The position numbers and the translations under genes are program-made. Under the pieces are notes generated by a model. It was not told where the DNA came from. It searched no databases and saw only the letters and a list, made by a program, of their open reading frames with translations. DNA of 64,000 nt, from positions 48,754-112,753 of the forward strand of contig CAZIFC010000006.1 of the NCBI GenBank assembly GCA_964538355.1, written 5' to 3'. This document shows, piece by piece, positions 24,847-33,968 of the stretch. The stretch is from Bilophila sp964538355. GTDB lineage: Bacteria; Desulfobacterota; Desulfovibrionia; Desulfovibrionales; Desulfovibrionaceae. Position 1 is the first letter of the stretch. Each line of letters starts with the position of its first letter.

Positions 24847-26430
24847 TTAGGATTCCTGCTTCAGAAGCGGGAAGAAGATTACTTCACGGATGGACGGGGA
24901 GTCGGTCAGCAGCATGACCAGACGGTCGATGCCGATGCCTTCGCCGGCGGCCGGGGGCATGCCATATTCAAGAGCGCGCAGGTAGTCTTCGTCCATGGCG
25001 CAGGCTTCATCGTCGCCGGCGGCCTTTTCGCGAACCTGCTCTTCAAAGCGCATCCGCTGGTCGATGGGGTCATTCAGTTCGGAGAAGGCGTTGCCGTATT
25101 CGCGGCCGAGGATGAACAGCTCGAAACGGTCGGTGATCTCCGGGTTGTCCTTGTTGCGGCGGGCCAGCGGAGAGATCTCGGTGGGGTAGTGGTAGATGAA
25201 CGTGGGCGCGACGAGCTTCGGCTCGACATCAAGGTCAAAGAGCTTGGCCTGAAGCTTGCCGATCTTGTCGGTCTTGAGGATCTTTTCCCCGCGTTCGCGG
25301 ACGTAGGCGACGACTTTGTCAAAGTCATTGTAGAATTCGGGGGAGTGCCCGCCGATCTTTTCCAGAGACTCATGGAAGCTCAGACGCTGCCACTTGCCGG
25401 GAGTCAGGTCGATTTCCGTTCCCTGATAGGTGATAACCGGAGTTCCGCATACTTCGGTGGCGATGGTGGAGAAAAGCTCTTCGGTCAGATCCATCAGGTC
25501 GTAGAACGTCGCATACGCCCAGTAGAATTCGCACATGGTGAATTCCGGGTTGTGGCGGATGGAGATCCCTTCGTTGCGGAAGTTGCGGTTCAGCTCGAAC
25601 ACCTTTTCGAAGCCGCCCACGAGCAGACGCTTGAGGTACAGCTCCGGCGCGATACGCATGTACAATTCCATGTCCAGCGCATTGTGGTGGGTCGTGAACG
25701 GACGCGCCGCCGCGCCGCCCGCCACCGGGTGGAGCATGGGGGTTTCCACTTCCACGAAGCCGCGTTCTTCAAGGAAGGAACGGAACGTGCGGATGATCTT
25801 GCTGCGCTTGCGGAAAATGTCGCGGACCTTCGGGTTGGTGATGAGGTCCACATACCGCTGGCGGTAGCGGATTTCGACGTTGGTAAGCCCCTTGTGCTTT
25901 TCGGGCAGGGAGCGGAACGACTTGGTGAGCAGGGTCACCTGATCGCAGGACAGGGTCAGCTCGTCCGTCTTGGTGCGGAACAGCTTGCCGTGTACGCCCA
26001 CGATATCGCCGATGTCGAACTTTTTGAAGTTCTTGTAGGCTTCTTCGCCCATCAGCTCCTTGGATGCGTAGCACTGGATGCGCCCGCTGCGATCCATAAG
26101 ATGGAAGAAGGCCACCTTGCCGAAGGAACGGTGCGAAATGATGCGTCCCGCGCAGGTAAAGGTTTCTTCCAGTTCTTCCAGCTCGGCGGCGGAGTAGGCC
26201 TCGTATTCGGCCCGGATGGCTCCGGCATCGTGGGTCTTGACGAACCCGTTGAGATGAAGAGGGATCCCGGCATCCATGAGCTCGCAGGATTTCACCACGC
26301 AGTTTTTGATGACTTCGTTGAGCTCGTCCTTGTCGGCCAGGCTCTGAAGCATGGGCATGAAATAGGCCGCGTGATCCGATTTGGTGGCAAGCTTGACGGG
26401 CTTGTGCTGTGTTTTTTCCTGGTTGCTCAA
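24847..26430 (-). CDS. lysS: Lysyl-tRNA synthetase, class II
   Basis: 527 aa. An N-terminal OB-fold anticodon-binding domain (about 75-180) and a class II catalytic core show motif 2 (F-R-N-E-G-I-S-I-R-H-N-P-E-F) and motif 3 (G-I-G-I-D-R-L-V-M-L-L). The chosen start is TTG at 26430 because a GGAGAG site sits five bases in front of it; the open frame extends 15 codons further without support. It heads an operon with lolC-lolD-bamA. Confidence 0.94.
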   Translation of the reverse strand: MSNQEKTQHKPVKLATKSDHAAYFMPMLQSLADKDELNEVIKNCVVKSCELMDAGIPLHLNGFVKTHDAGAIRAEYEAYSAAELEELEETFTCAGRIISHRSFGKVAFFHLMDRSGRIQCYASKELMGEEAYKNFKKFDIGDIVGVHGKLFRTKTDELTLSCDQVTLLTKSFRSLPEKHKGLTNVEIRYRQRYVDLITNPKVRDIFRKRSKIIRTFRSFLEERGFVEVETPMLHPVAGGAAARPFTTHHNALDMELYMRIAPELYLKRLLVGGFEKVFELNRNFRNEGISIRHNPEFTMCEFYWAYATFYDLMDLTEELFSTIATEVCGTPVITYQGTEIDLTPGKWQRLSFHESLEKIGGHSPEFYNDFDKVVAYVRERGEKILKTDKIGKLQAKLFDLDVEPKLVAPTFIYHYPTEISPLARRNKDNPEITDRFELFILGREYGNAFSELNDPIDQRMRFEEQVREKAAGDDEACAMDEDYLRALEYGMPPAAGEGIGIDRLVMLLTDSPSIREVIFFPLLKQES

Positions 26431-26854
26431 GGGAATCTCTCCATCAATTAAAATAGCGATTGGCGACCGGCGCAATCCGTCTGTTCCCGGACGGCAGAGA
26501 AAACACGGCGGGCCTTCGGAGCCGGGCTGCGAGGCTTCTCTGTTTTCCCAGTGATTGGCCCAAAGGCCGGAGTTGCGATAAAGCCGTATAATGTTCCAAG
26601 GGGGTTAACGGAGCTACAAGGTCCGTACCCGCGGAGGCGTTGCGTTTGCCTGCGGCAGGAAGAAGCTCCCGCCGACCGTCATGTCCCGCCGACCTGATTG
26701 CACGGTTTGCATCCAAAAAGCCGTAGTCCAAATGTGCTGTGCAGTCAAGGATGTGGGGAGGTCCAAAAAGTTTTTTCAAAAAAAATGAAAAAAACGCTTG
26801 ACGCTGAGGCCGCATTTAGGTAGACCCATTTTCGCACCAACGAGGTGCTCTCAA
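26431..26854. other. Intergenic region between lysS and tRNA-Asn
   Basis: 424 bases without a supported gene. It must carry the lysS promoter on the minus strand and the tRNA promoter on the plus strand. An A-rich stretch (26764-26794) sits just before the tRNA promoter and may act as an UP element. Confidence 0.5.
26798..26826 (+). promoter_or_regulatory. Promoter for tRNA-Asn
   Basis: TTGACG (26798-26803), 17-base spacer, TAGACC (26821-26826), 29 bases before the tRNA, preceded by A-rich DNA. Confidence 0.6.
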
Positions 26855-26930
26855 TCCCCGGTGGCTCAATCGGCAGAGCGGGTGACTGTTAATCACTAGG
26901 TTGGCGGTTCAAGTCCGTCCCGGGGAGCCA
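26855..26930 (+). tRNA. tRNA-Asn (anticodon GTT)
   Basis: 76 bases with encoded CCA. The acceptor stem is TCCCCGG/CCGGGGA, the D arm GGCTCAATCGGCAGAGC, the anticodon loop CTGTTAA (GTT) and the T-loop GTTCAAGTC. Confidence 0.97.
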
Positions 26931-26938
26931 GAAAGAAC

Positions 26939-26974
26939 AAGGCCTTGCAGCGAAAGCTGTAGGGCCTTTTTCTC
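26939..26974 (+). terminator. Terminator after tRNA-Asn
   Basis: AAGGCC-t-TGCAGC-gaaa-GCTGTA-g-GGCCTT followed by TTTCT. The following 26975-27246 has no supported gene. Confidence 0.8.
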
Positions 26975-27246
26975 GTGCTGAAACGGTACCAGCGGCATCA
27001 GGGCGTTATGCAGGGCCTTTTGAGGGCAAAACATCGAGCGCGGGCAGGCTTGCTCCGGCATGCGGTTCCCTTTCGGGGCGGCAGAGTCGAGGCTTCCGGT
27101 TCCCGTAACGGCATCGTGGCTCTGCTGGGCCGCTCCGGAAGCGGGGGCTGCACCGTCTGGAAGCGTCTCTGCTGCCAGATGGCGCACACCGTACCGCCGC
27201 CTCTGCTTTTCGGCAGGCCTGTGGGCCGTTCAACGGAAAAGAAAAA

Positions 27247-27286
27247 CAAAAAAAGCCCCCGCCCGGCATGCCGGACGGGGGCTTTG
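27247..27286 (-). terminator. Terminator after dctM
   Basis: Minus strand AAAGCCCCCGTCCGG-catg-CCGGGCGGGGGCTTT followed by a T run, 14 bases past the dctM stop. Confidence 0.9.
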
Positions 27287-27299
27287 GCGTCGGTTGTGG

Positions 27300-28607
27300 C
27301 TATTCCATGACGTTGCCCATCAGATCGGGCAGGCAAAGAACGATGTCGGGGAAGAGGACCAGAATGATGATGACCATGATGTTGCTCGCCACCAGAGGCA
27401 GGGCCTTGAGGGAAATCTCCTCGAGGGAGACGTTGGCGATGCCGGAGGCGATGAACATGTTTTCACCGAGCGGCGGCGTGGAGAAGCCGATGCCGCAGCA
27501 GCAGATGAGGATGATGCCGAAGTGGATCGGATCAACGCCGTAGGCGACCATGATGGGCAGCAGCACCGGTGTGACCAGCATGATGATGGCAAGGGTTTCC
27601 ATGAACATGCCGAGGAAAAGCAGCAGCAGGACGACAAAGGCCCAGACCACATAGACGTTGTCCGTCAGCGACAGGATGCCGTTGGCGATCTCCACGGGGA
27701 TGCGGTAGGACGTCAGCAGGTAGCCGAAGGCCGTTGCCGTGAAGACCAGCACCAGAACGCGGCCTGTGAGCCACGATGTGGTTCTGAGGGAGGCCATGAA
27801 GCTTTTGAGGGTGAGTTCCTTGTGGATGAAGATGCCGACGAGAATCGTGTAGAAGATGGCGACGATGGCCGCTTCCGTGGGCGTAAAGATGCCCGCGTAG
27901 ATGCCGCCGAGGATGATGACCGGAGCGAGCACGGACCAGAAACCGTCCCGGAGCGACCTCAGGAAGGTTTGCATGGACCAGTCAAGGCCGTCCGTCTTCA
28001 TGTTGCGGCAGAGGAAGAAGTGCGTCAGGCTGAGGGCGATGGCGACCAGAAAGCCGGGAAGGATACCGGCCATGAACATCTTGGAAATGCTCTGTTGGCC
28101 CGTGACCCCGTAGATGACCATCGGGATGCTCGGGGGAATGATGATGCCGATGCCGCCGGCGGTGGCGGTGGCCGCCGCCGCGTAGCCGACGTTGTAGCCG
28201 CGTTTGGCCATGGCGGGAATCATGAGCATGCCCACGGCGGCGGTCGTCGCCGGGCCGGACCCGGAAATGGCCCCGAAGAACACGCAGGAGAGCGTGGTGG
28301 AGATGGCAAGGCCGCCGGGCGTGGGGCCGACGATGTTTTCCGCAATGTGCACGAGCCGCCTTGAGACGCCCGCCGCCTCCATGAGCGAACCCGCAAGGAC
28401 GAAGGCGGGCAGGGCCATGAGCGGGAAGGCCGTCAGCGAGGCGAAGGCGCGTTCGATCATCATGCTCAGATCAATATCCAAGGCAATGAAGCAGGTCATG
28501 GTGGCAACGCCGAGAGCGACCATGATCGGGCTGCCGATGAGCAGCAGGACAAAGAAGATGGCAAACAGCAGAAGTCCGATTCCGCCGGGAGTGAGTGCTT
28601 CGAACAT
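27300..28607 (-). CDS. dctM: TRAP transporter large permease, DctM family
   Basis: 435 aa, about 12 hydrophobic helices. It includes the family motif G-S-P-I-M-V-A-L-G near the start and the I-P-P-S-I-P-M-V-I-Y-G region. It is the ion-coupled transport subunit that pairs with DctQ and receives substrate from DctP. It lies three bases downstream of dctQ. Confidence 0.95.
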   Translation of the reverse strand: MFEALTPGGIGLLLFAIFFVLLLIGSPIMVALGVATMTCFIALDIDLSMMIERAFASLTAFPLMALPAFVLAGSLMEAAGVSRRLVHIAENIVGPTPGGLAISTTLSCVFFGAISGSGPATTAAVGMLMIPAMAKRGYNVGYAAAATATAGGIGIIIPPSIPMVIYGVTGQQSISKMFMAGILPGFLVAIALSLTHFFLCRNMKTDGLDWSMQTFLRSLRDGFWSVLAPVIILGGIYAGIFTPTEAAIVAIFYTILVGIFIHKELTLKSFMASLRTTSWLTGRVLVLVFTATAFGYLLTSYRIPVEIANGILSLTDNVYVVWAFVVLLLLFLGMFMETLAIIMLVTPVLLPIMVAYGVDPIHFGIILICCCGIGFSTPPLGENMFIASGIANVSLEEISLKALPLVASNIMVIIILVLFPDIVLCLPDLMGNVME

Positions 28608-28610
28608 GCG

Positions 28611-29150
28611 TTATTCTCCTTCCGCCGTAAGGGTCTTCTGGCTTTCCTTGATGGCTTCCTGATCGGGGTCCAGGATTTCCTGCTTCAGCACGAACTTGAT
28701 GACGTTTACCTGAACGATGCGGATGGCCATCAACAGGAAACTGAGCGGGAAGACCAGATAGACCTTGCCGAGATCCCAGTCGAGGGCGGGCGTGGCGTAG
28801 GGGTATTCCACAAGCTCCATGACCGCAAGGTAGCCTTCCCACGCCATGATGAGCGAGAAGCCAATCCAGATGATGTCCCCGATGAACAGGAACAGATCGC
28901 CTACCCACTTGGGAGCCTTGGAAAACTGGAGCGTTACGCGGTTCAGGGCGCAAAGGCGCGTGGCGTAGCAGGCTCCGAACAGAATGAACCAGATAAAGGC
29001 GAAGCGGGCGATTTCTTCCGTCCAGGGAAGGGACATGTCCATCTGGCGGAGGACGATCTGGAGAAAGATGACGACGACGAAGAATACCAGAAGAAACTGG
29101 CACAGATAGCTTTCAAAGTGGTCCAGAAGATTCAGAATGAGTCTTTTCAT
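28611..29150 (-). CDS. dctQ: TRAP transporter small permease, DctQ family
   Basis: 179 aa with four transmembrane helices. The family motif L-P-W-T-E-E-I-A-R-F-A-F-I-W is clear at about residues 39-52. It is the membrane partner of DctM. The C-terminal tail is acidic and cytoplasmic. It lies 27 bases after dctP. Confidence 0.95.
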   Translation of the reverse strand: MKRLILNLLDHFESYLCQFLLVFFVVVIFLQIVLRQMDMSLPWTEEIARFAFIWFILFGACYATRLCALNRVTLQFSKAPKWVGDLFLFIGDIIWIGFSLIMAWEGYLAVMELVEYPYATPALDWDLGKVYLVFPLSFLLMAIRIVQVNVIKFVLKQEILDPDQEAIKESQKTLTAEGE

Positions 29151-29177
29151 GGCAACGTTCCTGCTTCGTTGAGGGCG

Positions 29178-30191
29178 TTATTTCCAGGCTGGCTTGCCGC
29201 AGGCCTTCAGGTAGTCGTTGATGGCATCCCTGCCACCCACGAACTCGGCCATCTCGGGCCAGACCTTTTCAACGGCGATGTTTTTCCAGGCATCCTCGTC
29301 TTCCAGCTGGGAGATCTTGATGCCGCTGGCAAGCAGCTCGCGCTTTGCGGCTTCCGTCTGCTCGATCTGGAACGTCAGCGATTTTTCCTGTGCATAACGG
29401 CCCGCATCGATCAGGATCTGCTGAAGCTCCGGCGTGAGCTTTTCAAAGACCCGCGTACCGATGACCAGAGGCTGAAGGTTGTAGGTGTAGTGCACCTCGG
29501 AAATGAATTTCTGGTTGGCTTCGTGGAACTTCATGGCCCGGAAGCCGATATAGCCGTAGCACTGGCCGTCAACGTCGCCCGATTGCAGGGCGTTGAAGGT
29601 CATGGACCACGGAATGAGGGAGGGAACGGCTCCGAACGCCTTGTAGGTGCTGACGAGCACCGCGCTTTGGGGCACGCGGATCTTCAGTCCCTTGATGTCG
29701 CCAAGGTGGGTGACGGGGTGTTTGTCGTTGGAGAGGAAACGGAAGCCGGCATACGTCCATGCCAGCACGCGGAAGCCCGCTTGCCCGGCGTAGCTGTTCA
29801 GCAGTTCCGCAGGTGCGCCGTTGGTTCCGGCGACCACTTCATTCAGGTTGGCGAAAAGGTAGGGGAGGGTCAGGATGCCCAGTTTCTTTTCAAGGGGCAC
29901 GATGTTCGCCACGCCGCCAAGGGCCATGTCGAGCTTGCCTTTCTGGACATTGCGGAAACGTTCGCTCTCGTCGTCTCCGGGGGTTCCGCCGTAGATGCAG
30001 GCGACCCGGACGGTTCCGTTGGTCGCGCGTTCCACATAGTCCTTGAAAGCATTGCCCACGACGCCCATTTCAGAGCTTTCCGGATCGCCCATGGCGATTT
30101 TCAACGTCATCTGGGGAGCGGCTGCGGCTGCGGGGGTGCTCAACAGGCACATCGCCGCCAACAGCAATAAAACCATGCTATTGCCTTTCAT
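29178..30191 (-). CDS. dctP: TRAP transporter substrate-binding protein, DctP family
   Basis: 337 aa. The signal peptide (1-24, ending A-A-A-A) precedes a periplasmic binding fold. The substrate-carboxylate arginine is in L-K-I-R-V-P-Q-S, followed by a P-x-x-I-P-W-S-M-T-F-N-A-L-Q-S-G-D-V-D-G-Q signature. The ligand is an organic acid but cannot be specified. A small membrane-protein gene with a strong promoter lies 134 bases upstream on the same strand. Confidence 0.94.
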   Translation of the reverse strand: MKGNSMVLLLLAAMCLLSTPAAAAAPQMTLKIAMGDPESSEMGVVGNAFKDYVERATNGTVRVACIYGGTPGDDESERFRNVQKGKLDMALGGVANIVPLEKKLGILTLPYLFANLNEVVAGTNGAPAELLNSYAGQAGFRVLAWTYAGFRFLSNDKHPVTHLGDIKGLKIRVPQSAVLVSTYKAFGAVPSLIPWSMTFNALQSGDVDGQCYGYIGFRAMKFHEANQKFISEVHYTYNLQPLVIGTRVFEKLTPELQQILIDAGRYAQEKSLTFQIEQTEAAKRELLASGIKISQLEDEDAWKNIAVEKVWPEMAEFVGGRDAINDYLKACGKPAWK

Positions 30192-30325
30192 TTGCGCTTC
30201 TCTTTTGCATAGAAGAAATCTTGATCCACGAACATGCGTTCATGGAGAACCGACGGATCGATCCCGGCAGCGCGCAGGGCGCACGGCAAGAACGTGCATC
30301 AGTTCACAAACTCACGAACAAGCGA

Positions 30326-30691
30326 TCAGAAGGAGAAGGCGGAGGAGGGAGGAGCGCAGGGGAAGGGGAGCATTCCGTGAAAATCGGAAAGGTGGGGGAG
30401 GAGTTCCTTTTGCGGGCAGCTGTTGGGAATTCTTGAAACAACAACCGTAAAAAGGAAGCCGAGAAGAGCGAAAAGGAACGTCTGGTTCCTGTCTTCGTTC
30501 TTGTTGTTTTCGCCAGTGGGCGCGGGCTTGGATTCCATGAGCCGCGCACAGGCGTCGTACTCGTACAGCACCTCAATCAGGGGTGCATTCGAACTGCCCT
30601 TGCTTACAATGACATGCTGGCCCAGACAACACAAAAGAGTCAGCACAAATACCGTGCAGTACGACTTTTTTGTGGAGAAGGAACGCAGCAT
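30326..30691 (-). CDS. Small predicted membrane/exported protein, unknown
   Basis: 121 aa, not recognised. The N-terminus has a basic start and a hydrophobic segment (about residues 13-30), compatible with a signal anchor. A second hydrophobic helix lies near residues 71-85, and Pro-, Cys- and Phe-containing segments follow. The ATG at 30691 lies 32 bases from a near-perfect -10 box and follows an AGAGG site. It is in the same direction as dctPQM and may be their first operon gene. Without the promoter it would look like a chance frame. Confidence 0.55.
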   Translation of the reverse strand: MLRSFSTKKSYCTVFVLTLLCCLGQHVIVSKGSSNAPLIEVLYEYDACARLMESKPAPTGENNKNEDRNQTFLFALLGFLFTVVVSRIPNSCPQKELLPHLSDFHGMLPFPCAPPSSAFSF

Positions 30692-30722
30692 TCATAAACC
30701 TCTATAAGAATTATATGTTCCT

Positions 30723-30751
30723 AATATAACATGATGAGTTGGCGAGGTCAA
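30723..30751 (-). promoter_or_regulatory. Strong sigma-70 promoter for the small gene and probably dctPQM
   Basis: Minus strand TTGACC (30746-30751), 17-base spacer, TATATT (30723-30728); five of six matches in each box. A second TATAAT lies about 14 bases further downstream. Confidence 0.8.
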
Positions 30752-31065
30752 CAGCATCTGGGGGCCGGAGGGGGTTCTGATCGCGGAAGGCGGCTCTTTT
30801 TGTCATTCCTTCCACGGGATTGTATGGGTACGGGAATATGAACGAGTGTGTAATTTTCAAATTATGCTGCGTAGTTGACTCTGCTGGCTTGCAAAAAGGC
30901 CTGTCGGCGGCTTGCGGGACGGGAGCCTTGCGCCTTTGGGAGCGCGGCAAGGCTTTTCCGGGAAACGGCGTTGCAGGGGGCTGCCGGGAGGTTCTTTTTT
31001 AGGGATGGCTATCTGCGCCCGGGGTGAAGGACGCAAGAAAAGGCCGCCGTCCATCGGCAAGGCAA
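30752..31065. other. Intergenic region between the dct unit and uppP
   Basis: No gene, repeat or RNA is supported in this 314-base stretch. Confidence 0.5.
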
Positions 31066-31098
31066 GAAAAAGGGCATAAGCCTTTGTGCCTATGCCCA
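31066..31098 (-). terminator. Terminator after uppP
   Basis: Minus strand GGGCATA-gg...cc-TATGCCC-type stem followed by TTTTTC, 26 bases past the uppP stop. Confidence 0.85.
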
Positions 31099-31123
31099 GA
31101 TCAGAAAGACGGGGATGCCGTGG

Positions 31124-31945
31124 CTACTTCATGCTTACCATAAAGTAATACACGATGGGAGCAAGAAGGAGCCGGTAGACGGCAAAGGGGCGCAAGGTGA
31201 CTCTGCCGACCAGCGCGATGAAGGTCTTGATGGCGATCCAGCCGAAGAGGAAGGCGAAGAGCAGCCCCGTAGCGAACAGCGGGATATCTTCAACGGTGAA
31301 CAGCGACCACGTCTTGAGCAGATCATACCCTGTGGCGGCAAACATGATCGGAACCGCCGCCACAAACGAATATTCGGCAGCAAGAGCGCGCTTTTCCCCG
31401 AGGAGCATGCCGCCCATGATGGTCGAGCCCGAGCGGGAAAAGCCGGGCCACAGGGCCATGCACTGGCACAGGCCAATCCCCAGGGCAAGTTTGGGCGTTA
31501 CTTCGTCGATGGTGGTGTAGCGGGGGGGGCGTTTGGCGGCATAGTGTTCCACAAGCAGCATCAGCAGGCCGCCGACAGCGAGGGAAAGCGAAACGCTGAA
31601 AGGAGTGAACAGCTGCTTGATGTAGGAGTGCAGCAGCAGCCCCAGAATGGAGGGCGGAAGCGTGGTCAGGAAGAGAAGCCAAATGCCTCTGAGTCCGGCA
31701 AAGGGCTTTGGGGCGGAGGTGTGGACGCGGCCCGGCAGGAGCAGCCCCATGAACCGATCCCAGTACACCATGATGACCGCGAAAATGGAACCGAGCTGGA
31801 TGGCAACCTCAAAGGTGCTGGCCTTTTGTCCGGTGAAATGCAGCAAGTCTCCGGCAATGACCAGATGCCCCGAGGAGGATACCGGCAGAAATTCCGTCAA
31901 TCCCTGTACAGCCCCCATGATGAGGCCTGTGGAAAACCAGTCCAT
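31124..31945 (-). CDS. uppP: Undecaprenyl-diphosphatase UppP/BacA
   Basis: 273 aa integral membrane protein. It recycles undecaprenyl pyrophosphate for cell-wall synthesis and gives bacitracin resistance. Both catalytic signatures are visible: G-L-T-E-F-L-P-V-S-S-S-G-H-L (residues about 15-28) and P-G-F-S-R-S-G-S-T. It starts three bases after the TetR gene, so the two form one unit. Confidence 0.96.
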   Translation of the reverse strand: MDWFSTGLIMGAVQGLTEFLPVSSSGHLVIAGDLLHFTGQKASTFEVAIQLGSIFAVIMVYWDRFMGLLLPGRVHTSAPKPFAGLRGIWLLFLTTLPPSILGLLLHSYIKQLFTPFSVSLSLAVGGLLMLLVEHYAAKRPPRYTTIDEVTPKLALGIGLCQCMALWPGFSRSGSTIMGGMLLGEKRALAAEYSFVAAVPIMFAATGYDLLKTWSLFTVEDIPLFATGLLFAFLFGWIAIKTFIALVGRVTLRPFAVYRLLLAPIVYYFMVSMK

Positions 31946-31948
31946 GTG

Positions 31949-32539
31949 TTACTCGCAGGCGTTGCACGGCGTTATGGCTCTGGCGGCGAAGGCGACGACT
32001 TCCCGATACAGGTGGGGCGGCGCATAGGGCGTCAGGACTCGGGTTCGGTTGGCACCGACCACGAGCGACATGAGGATCTGCGCCGTTTCCTTCACGAGCA
32101 GCTCGCGAATGGAGCCGTCCTCGATGCCTCTCCATAACTGCTGTTCCAACAGTTTGTGGATTTCATTAAATTTTTCGAACATGAGTTCCCGATCGTCAGT
32201 GGTCTTCATGTCGCTGTATGGCGAACAGCGGACAAGGACGAGCCAATTGGATTCGGGATCGATGGAAAAGTCAAGATAGGCCTTGCAGAAGTTCAGGACA
32301 CTTTCGCGCCCCGTCTTGCCTTCGTCACAGGCGTGCTGGAGCACTTCCAAAAAGTTTTCCAGAACATCCATTCCGGCTGCAAGAAAAAGTTTTTCCTTGT
32401 TTCCGTAGTGGTGGGTCAGGAGTCCCAGCGCGACTCCAGCGCGTTCGGAAATCTTTTTGAATGTTGTTTCCGTGTAGCCGCATTCACCGAAAAGCTCCTT
32501 GGCGGCTTTCAGCAGGGACTCCTTCTTGGTCATTGTCAT
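31949..32539 (-). CDS. TetR-family transcriptional regulator
   Basis: 196 aa. The N-terminal helix-turn-helix (about residues 6-50) has A-A-x-x-L-F-x-x-x-G-Y-x-x-T-T-x-x-x-I-[SA]-x-x-A-G-V-[AS]-x-G-x-[LF]-x-x-H-[YF]. The ligand-binding C-terminal domain is unassignable. It probably controls itself and uppP, because the genes almost touch. A promoter with a short dyad lies upstream. A second ATG two codons later is an equally possible start. Confidence 0.9.
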   Translation of the reverse strand: MTMTKKESLLKAAKELFGECGYTETTFKKISERAGVALGLLTHHYGNKEKLFLAAGMDVLENFLEVLQHACDEGKTGRESVLNFCKAYLDFSIDPESNWLVLVRCSPYSDMKTTDDRELMFEKFNEIHKLLEQQLWRGIEDGSIRELLVKETAQILMSLVVGANRTRVLTPYAPPHLYREVVAFAARAITPCNACE

Positions 32540-32567
32540 AGTGCTTTCCCCCCTAGAACATAATCAA

Positions 32568-32596
32568 GAAATAAGGCTGTTTAGTCATGCAAACAA
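32568..32596 (-). promoter_or_regulatory. Possible tetR-uppP promoter with internal dyad
   Basis: Minus strand TTGTTT (32591-32596), 17-base spacer, TATTTC (32568-32573). GTTT...AAAC arms (32579-32594) lie inside the spacer and overlap the -35, where an autorepressor could bind. The dyad is short. Confidence 0.4.
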
Positions 32597-32680
32597 TAGA
32601 GTATGCTACAGGATTCCGCGCGTCAACGGAAAAATGCGCTCCTGAAGAGCGGCGTCTTTTAACGTGTTTACAGAAAAAGA

Positions 32681-33928
32681 TCACCCCTTTTTTCTGTCGG
32701 AGCCAGCCTGGATGCCTTTCATCGCAGGGGGATAGAGGCAGAGCACAAGGCTTCCGATGAGCAGGGCGACGCCGATGCCCATCAGAAAAGGCCCGTTCCA
32801 TCCTATATAGGCCCACCCGAGGCCGAAGAGCAGCGGCGAGAGGCTTTGGCTCAGGCGCAGCATGGTTCCGTTCATGGCCATGACGATGGCCCGGTTTTGT
32901 ATCGGGGCAAGGGTCGTCATGCGGGCATTGAGGAGCGGATACGAAAGCCCCTGCGCGACTCCGCCGATAAAGATGGGCAGGGCCAGCCAGCCAAGATCGC
33001 CGACGACGCCGGGAAGAGCCACCATCAGCATCTGGGATATCGCATAGCAGCCGGCGGCGGAAAGCATCAGGCGGCGGTGTGGGAACTGCTTGCCGAGCCA
33101 TGCGAGATTCATGGCGATGCAGGCCGTTCCGAGCGAGGCCAGCGAGAAGACCGTGCCGATTTGCGCCGGGGAAGCCTGAAAGAGCCGATCCGCAAGCAGC
33201 GGGAAAAAGGTGATGGTCGGGCCGTACAGGATGCAGAAACAGAGGAAGGTCAGCCCAAAAAGCCCGAGAGCCAGAGGATTCAGGATGATGGAGCGGCTGC
33301 TGCGGGCGTACTCTTTCCAGTTTATCGCGGCGTGGGGGCGTTCCAGAGGCACAAGCAGGGCAAGGCAGGCAACGGGCAGGGCCGCCAGGGAAAACCAGAA
33401 TGGCCACCGCCAATCCATTTCACCCAGCAACCCCCCGATGGCAGGATAGATTGTTGTGCCGATGCTGATGGTGGCACCGAGGATTCCCATGATTTTGGCC
33501 CGTTCCGACTCTGGGTAGAGATCGCCCGCCAGCGTTCCGTACAGGATGCCGAGCGGAGCCGCCCCCAAGCCCTGCACCGCCCGCCAGAGCAGCAGGGTTT
33601 CGAAAGCATCGGACAGCGCACAGCCGACGCCGCCGCAGGCAAACAGCAGCAGCCCCGGCAGCAGGACGGTTCGGCGTCCGTAGGCGTCGGCAAGCACGCC
33701 CGCTATGGGAGTCATCAGGGCACTGGGAAAGGTAAAGCAGGAAATGAGCAGGGCGATGCCTGTGGCGTCCTGATGAAAGACGACTCCCAGTTTGGGCAGG
33801 ATGGGCAGGGTGATGGAAACGCCCATGACGCCGATAAGGGCTATGCACAGAACAAGAGCCAGAGCCAGAGGCGCAGGGGAGGGGGCTTCCTTGACGCTGG
33901 AAGCACCGGGCGAAACCTGTTGCGGCAT
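32681..33928 (-). CDS. Major facilitator superfamily transporter
   Basis: 415 aa, 12 hydrophobic helices. The loop 2-3 motif G-V-L-A-D-A-Y-G-R-R is clear, with L-P-x-L-G-V-V-F-x-x-D at the first periplasmic loop, a pattern of drug:H+ antiporter-1 members. Substrate not determinable. The start is chosen for the GGAGAA site; a long upstream frame extension reads into the glycosyltransferase gene. It follows that gene by 40 bases. Confidence 0.9.
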   Translation of the reverse strand: MPQQVSPGASSVKEAPSPAPLALALVLCIALIGVMGVSITLPILPKLGVVFHQDATGIALLISCFTFPSALMTPIAGVLADAYGRRTVLLPGLLLFACGGVGCALSDAFETLLLWRAVQGLGAAPLGILYGTLAGDLYPESERAKIMGILGATISIGTTIYPAIGGLLGEMDWRWPFWFSLAALPVACLALLVPLERPHAAINWKEYARSSRSIILNPLALGLFGLTFLCFCILYGPTITFFPLLADRLFQASPAQIGTVFSLASLGTACIAMNLAWLGKQFPHRRLMLSAAGCYAISQMLMVALPGVVGDLGWLALPIFIGGVAQGLSYPLLNARMTTLAPIQNRAIVMAMNGTMLRLSQSLSPLLFGLGWAYIGWNGPFLMGIGVALLIGSLVLCLYPPAMKGIQAGSDRKKG

Positions 33929-33968
33929 GTATTCTCCTGCGCCCGCGCGCAGCGTTGCGGCCATCCGG

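Noticed and set aside
26975..27310. Walker A-like stretch (G-R-S-G-S-G) in a short frame after tRNA-Asn
   Set aside because: The frame has no ribosome site, the P-loop lacks the Lys-Ser/Thr ending, and the end overlaps the dctM terminator.
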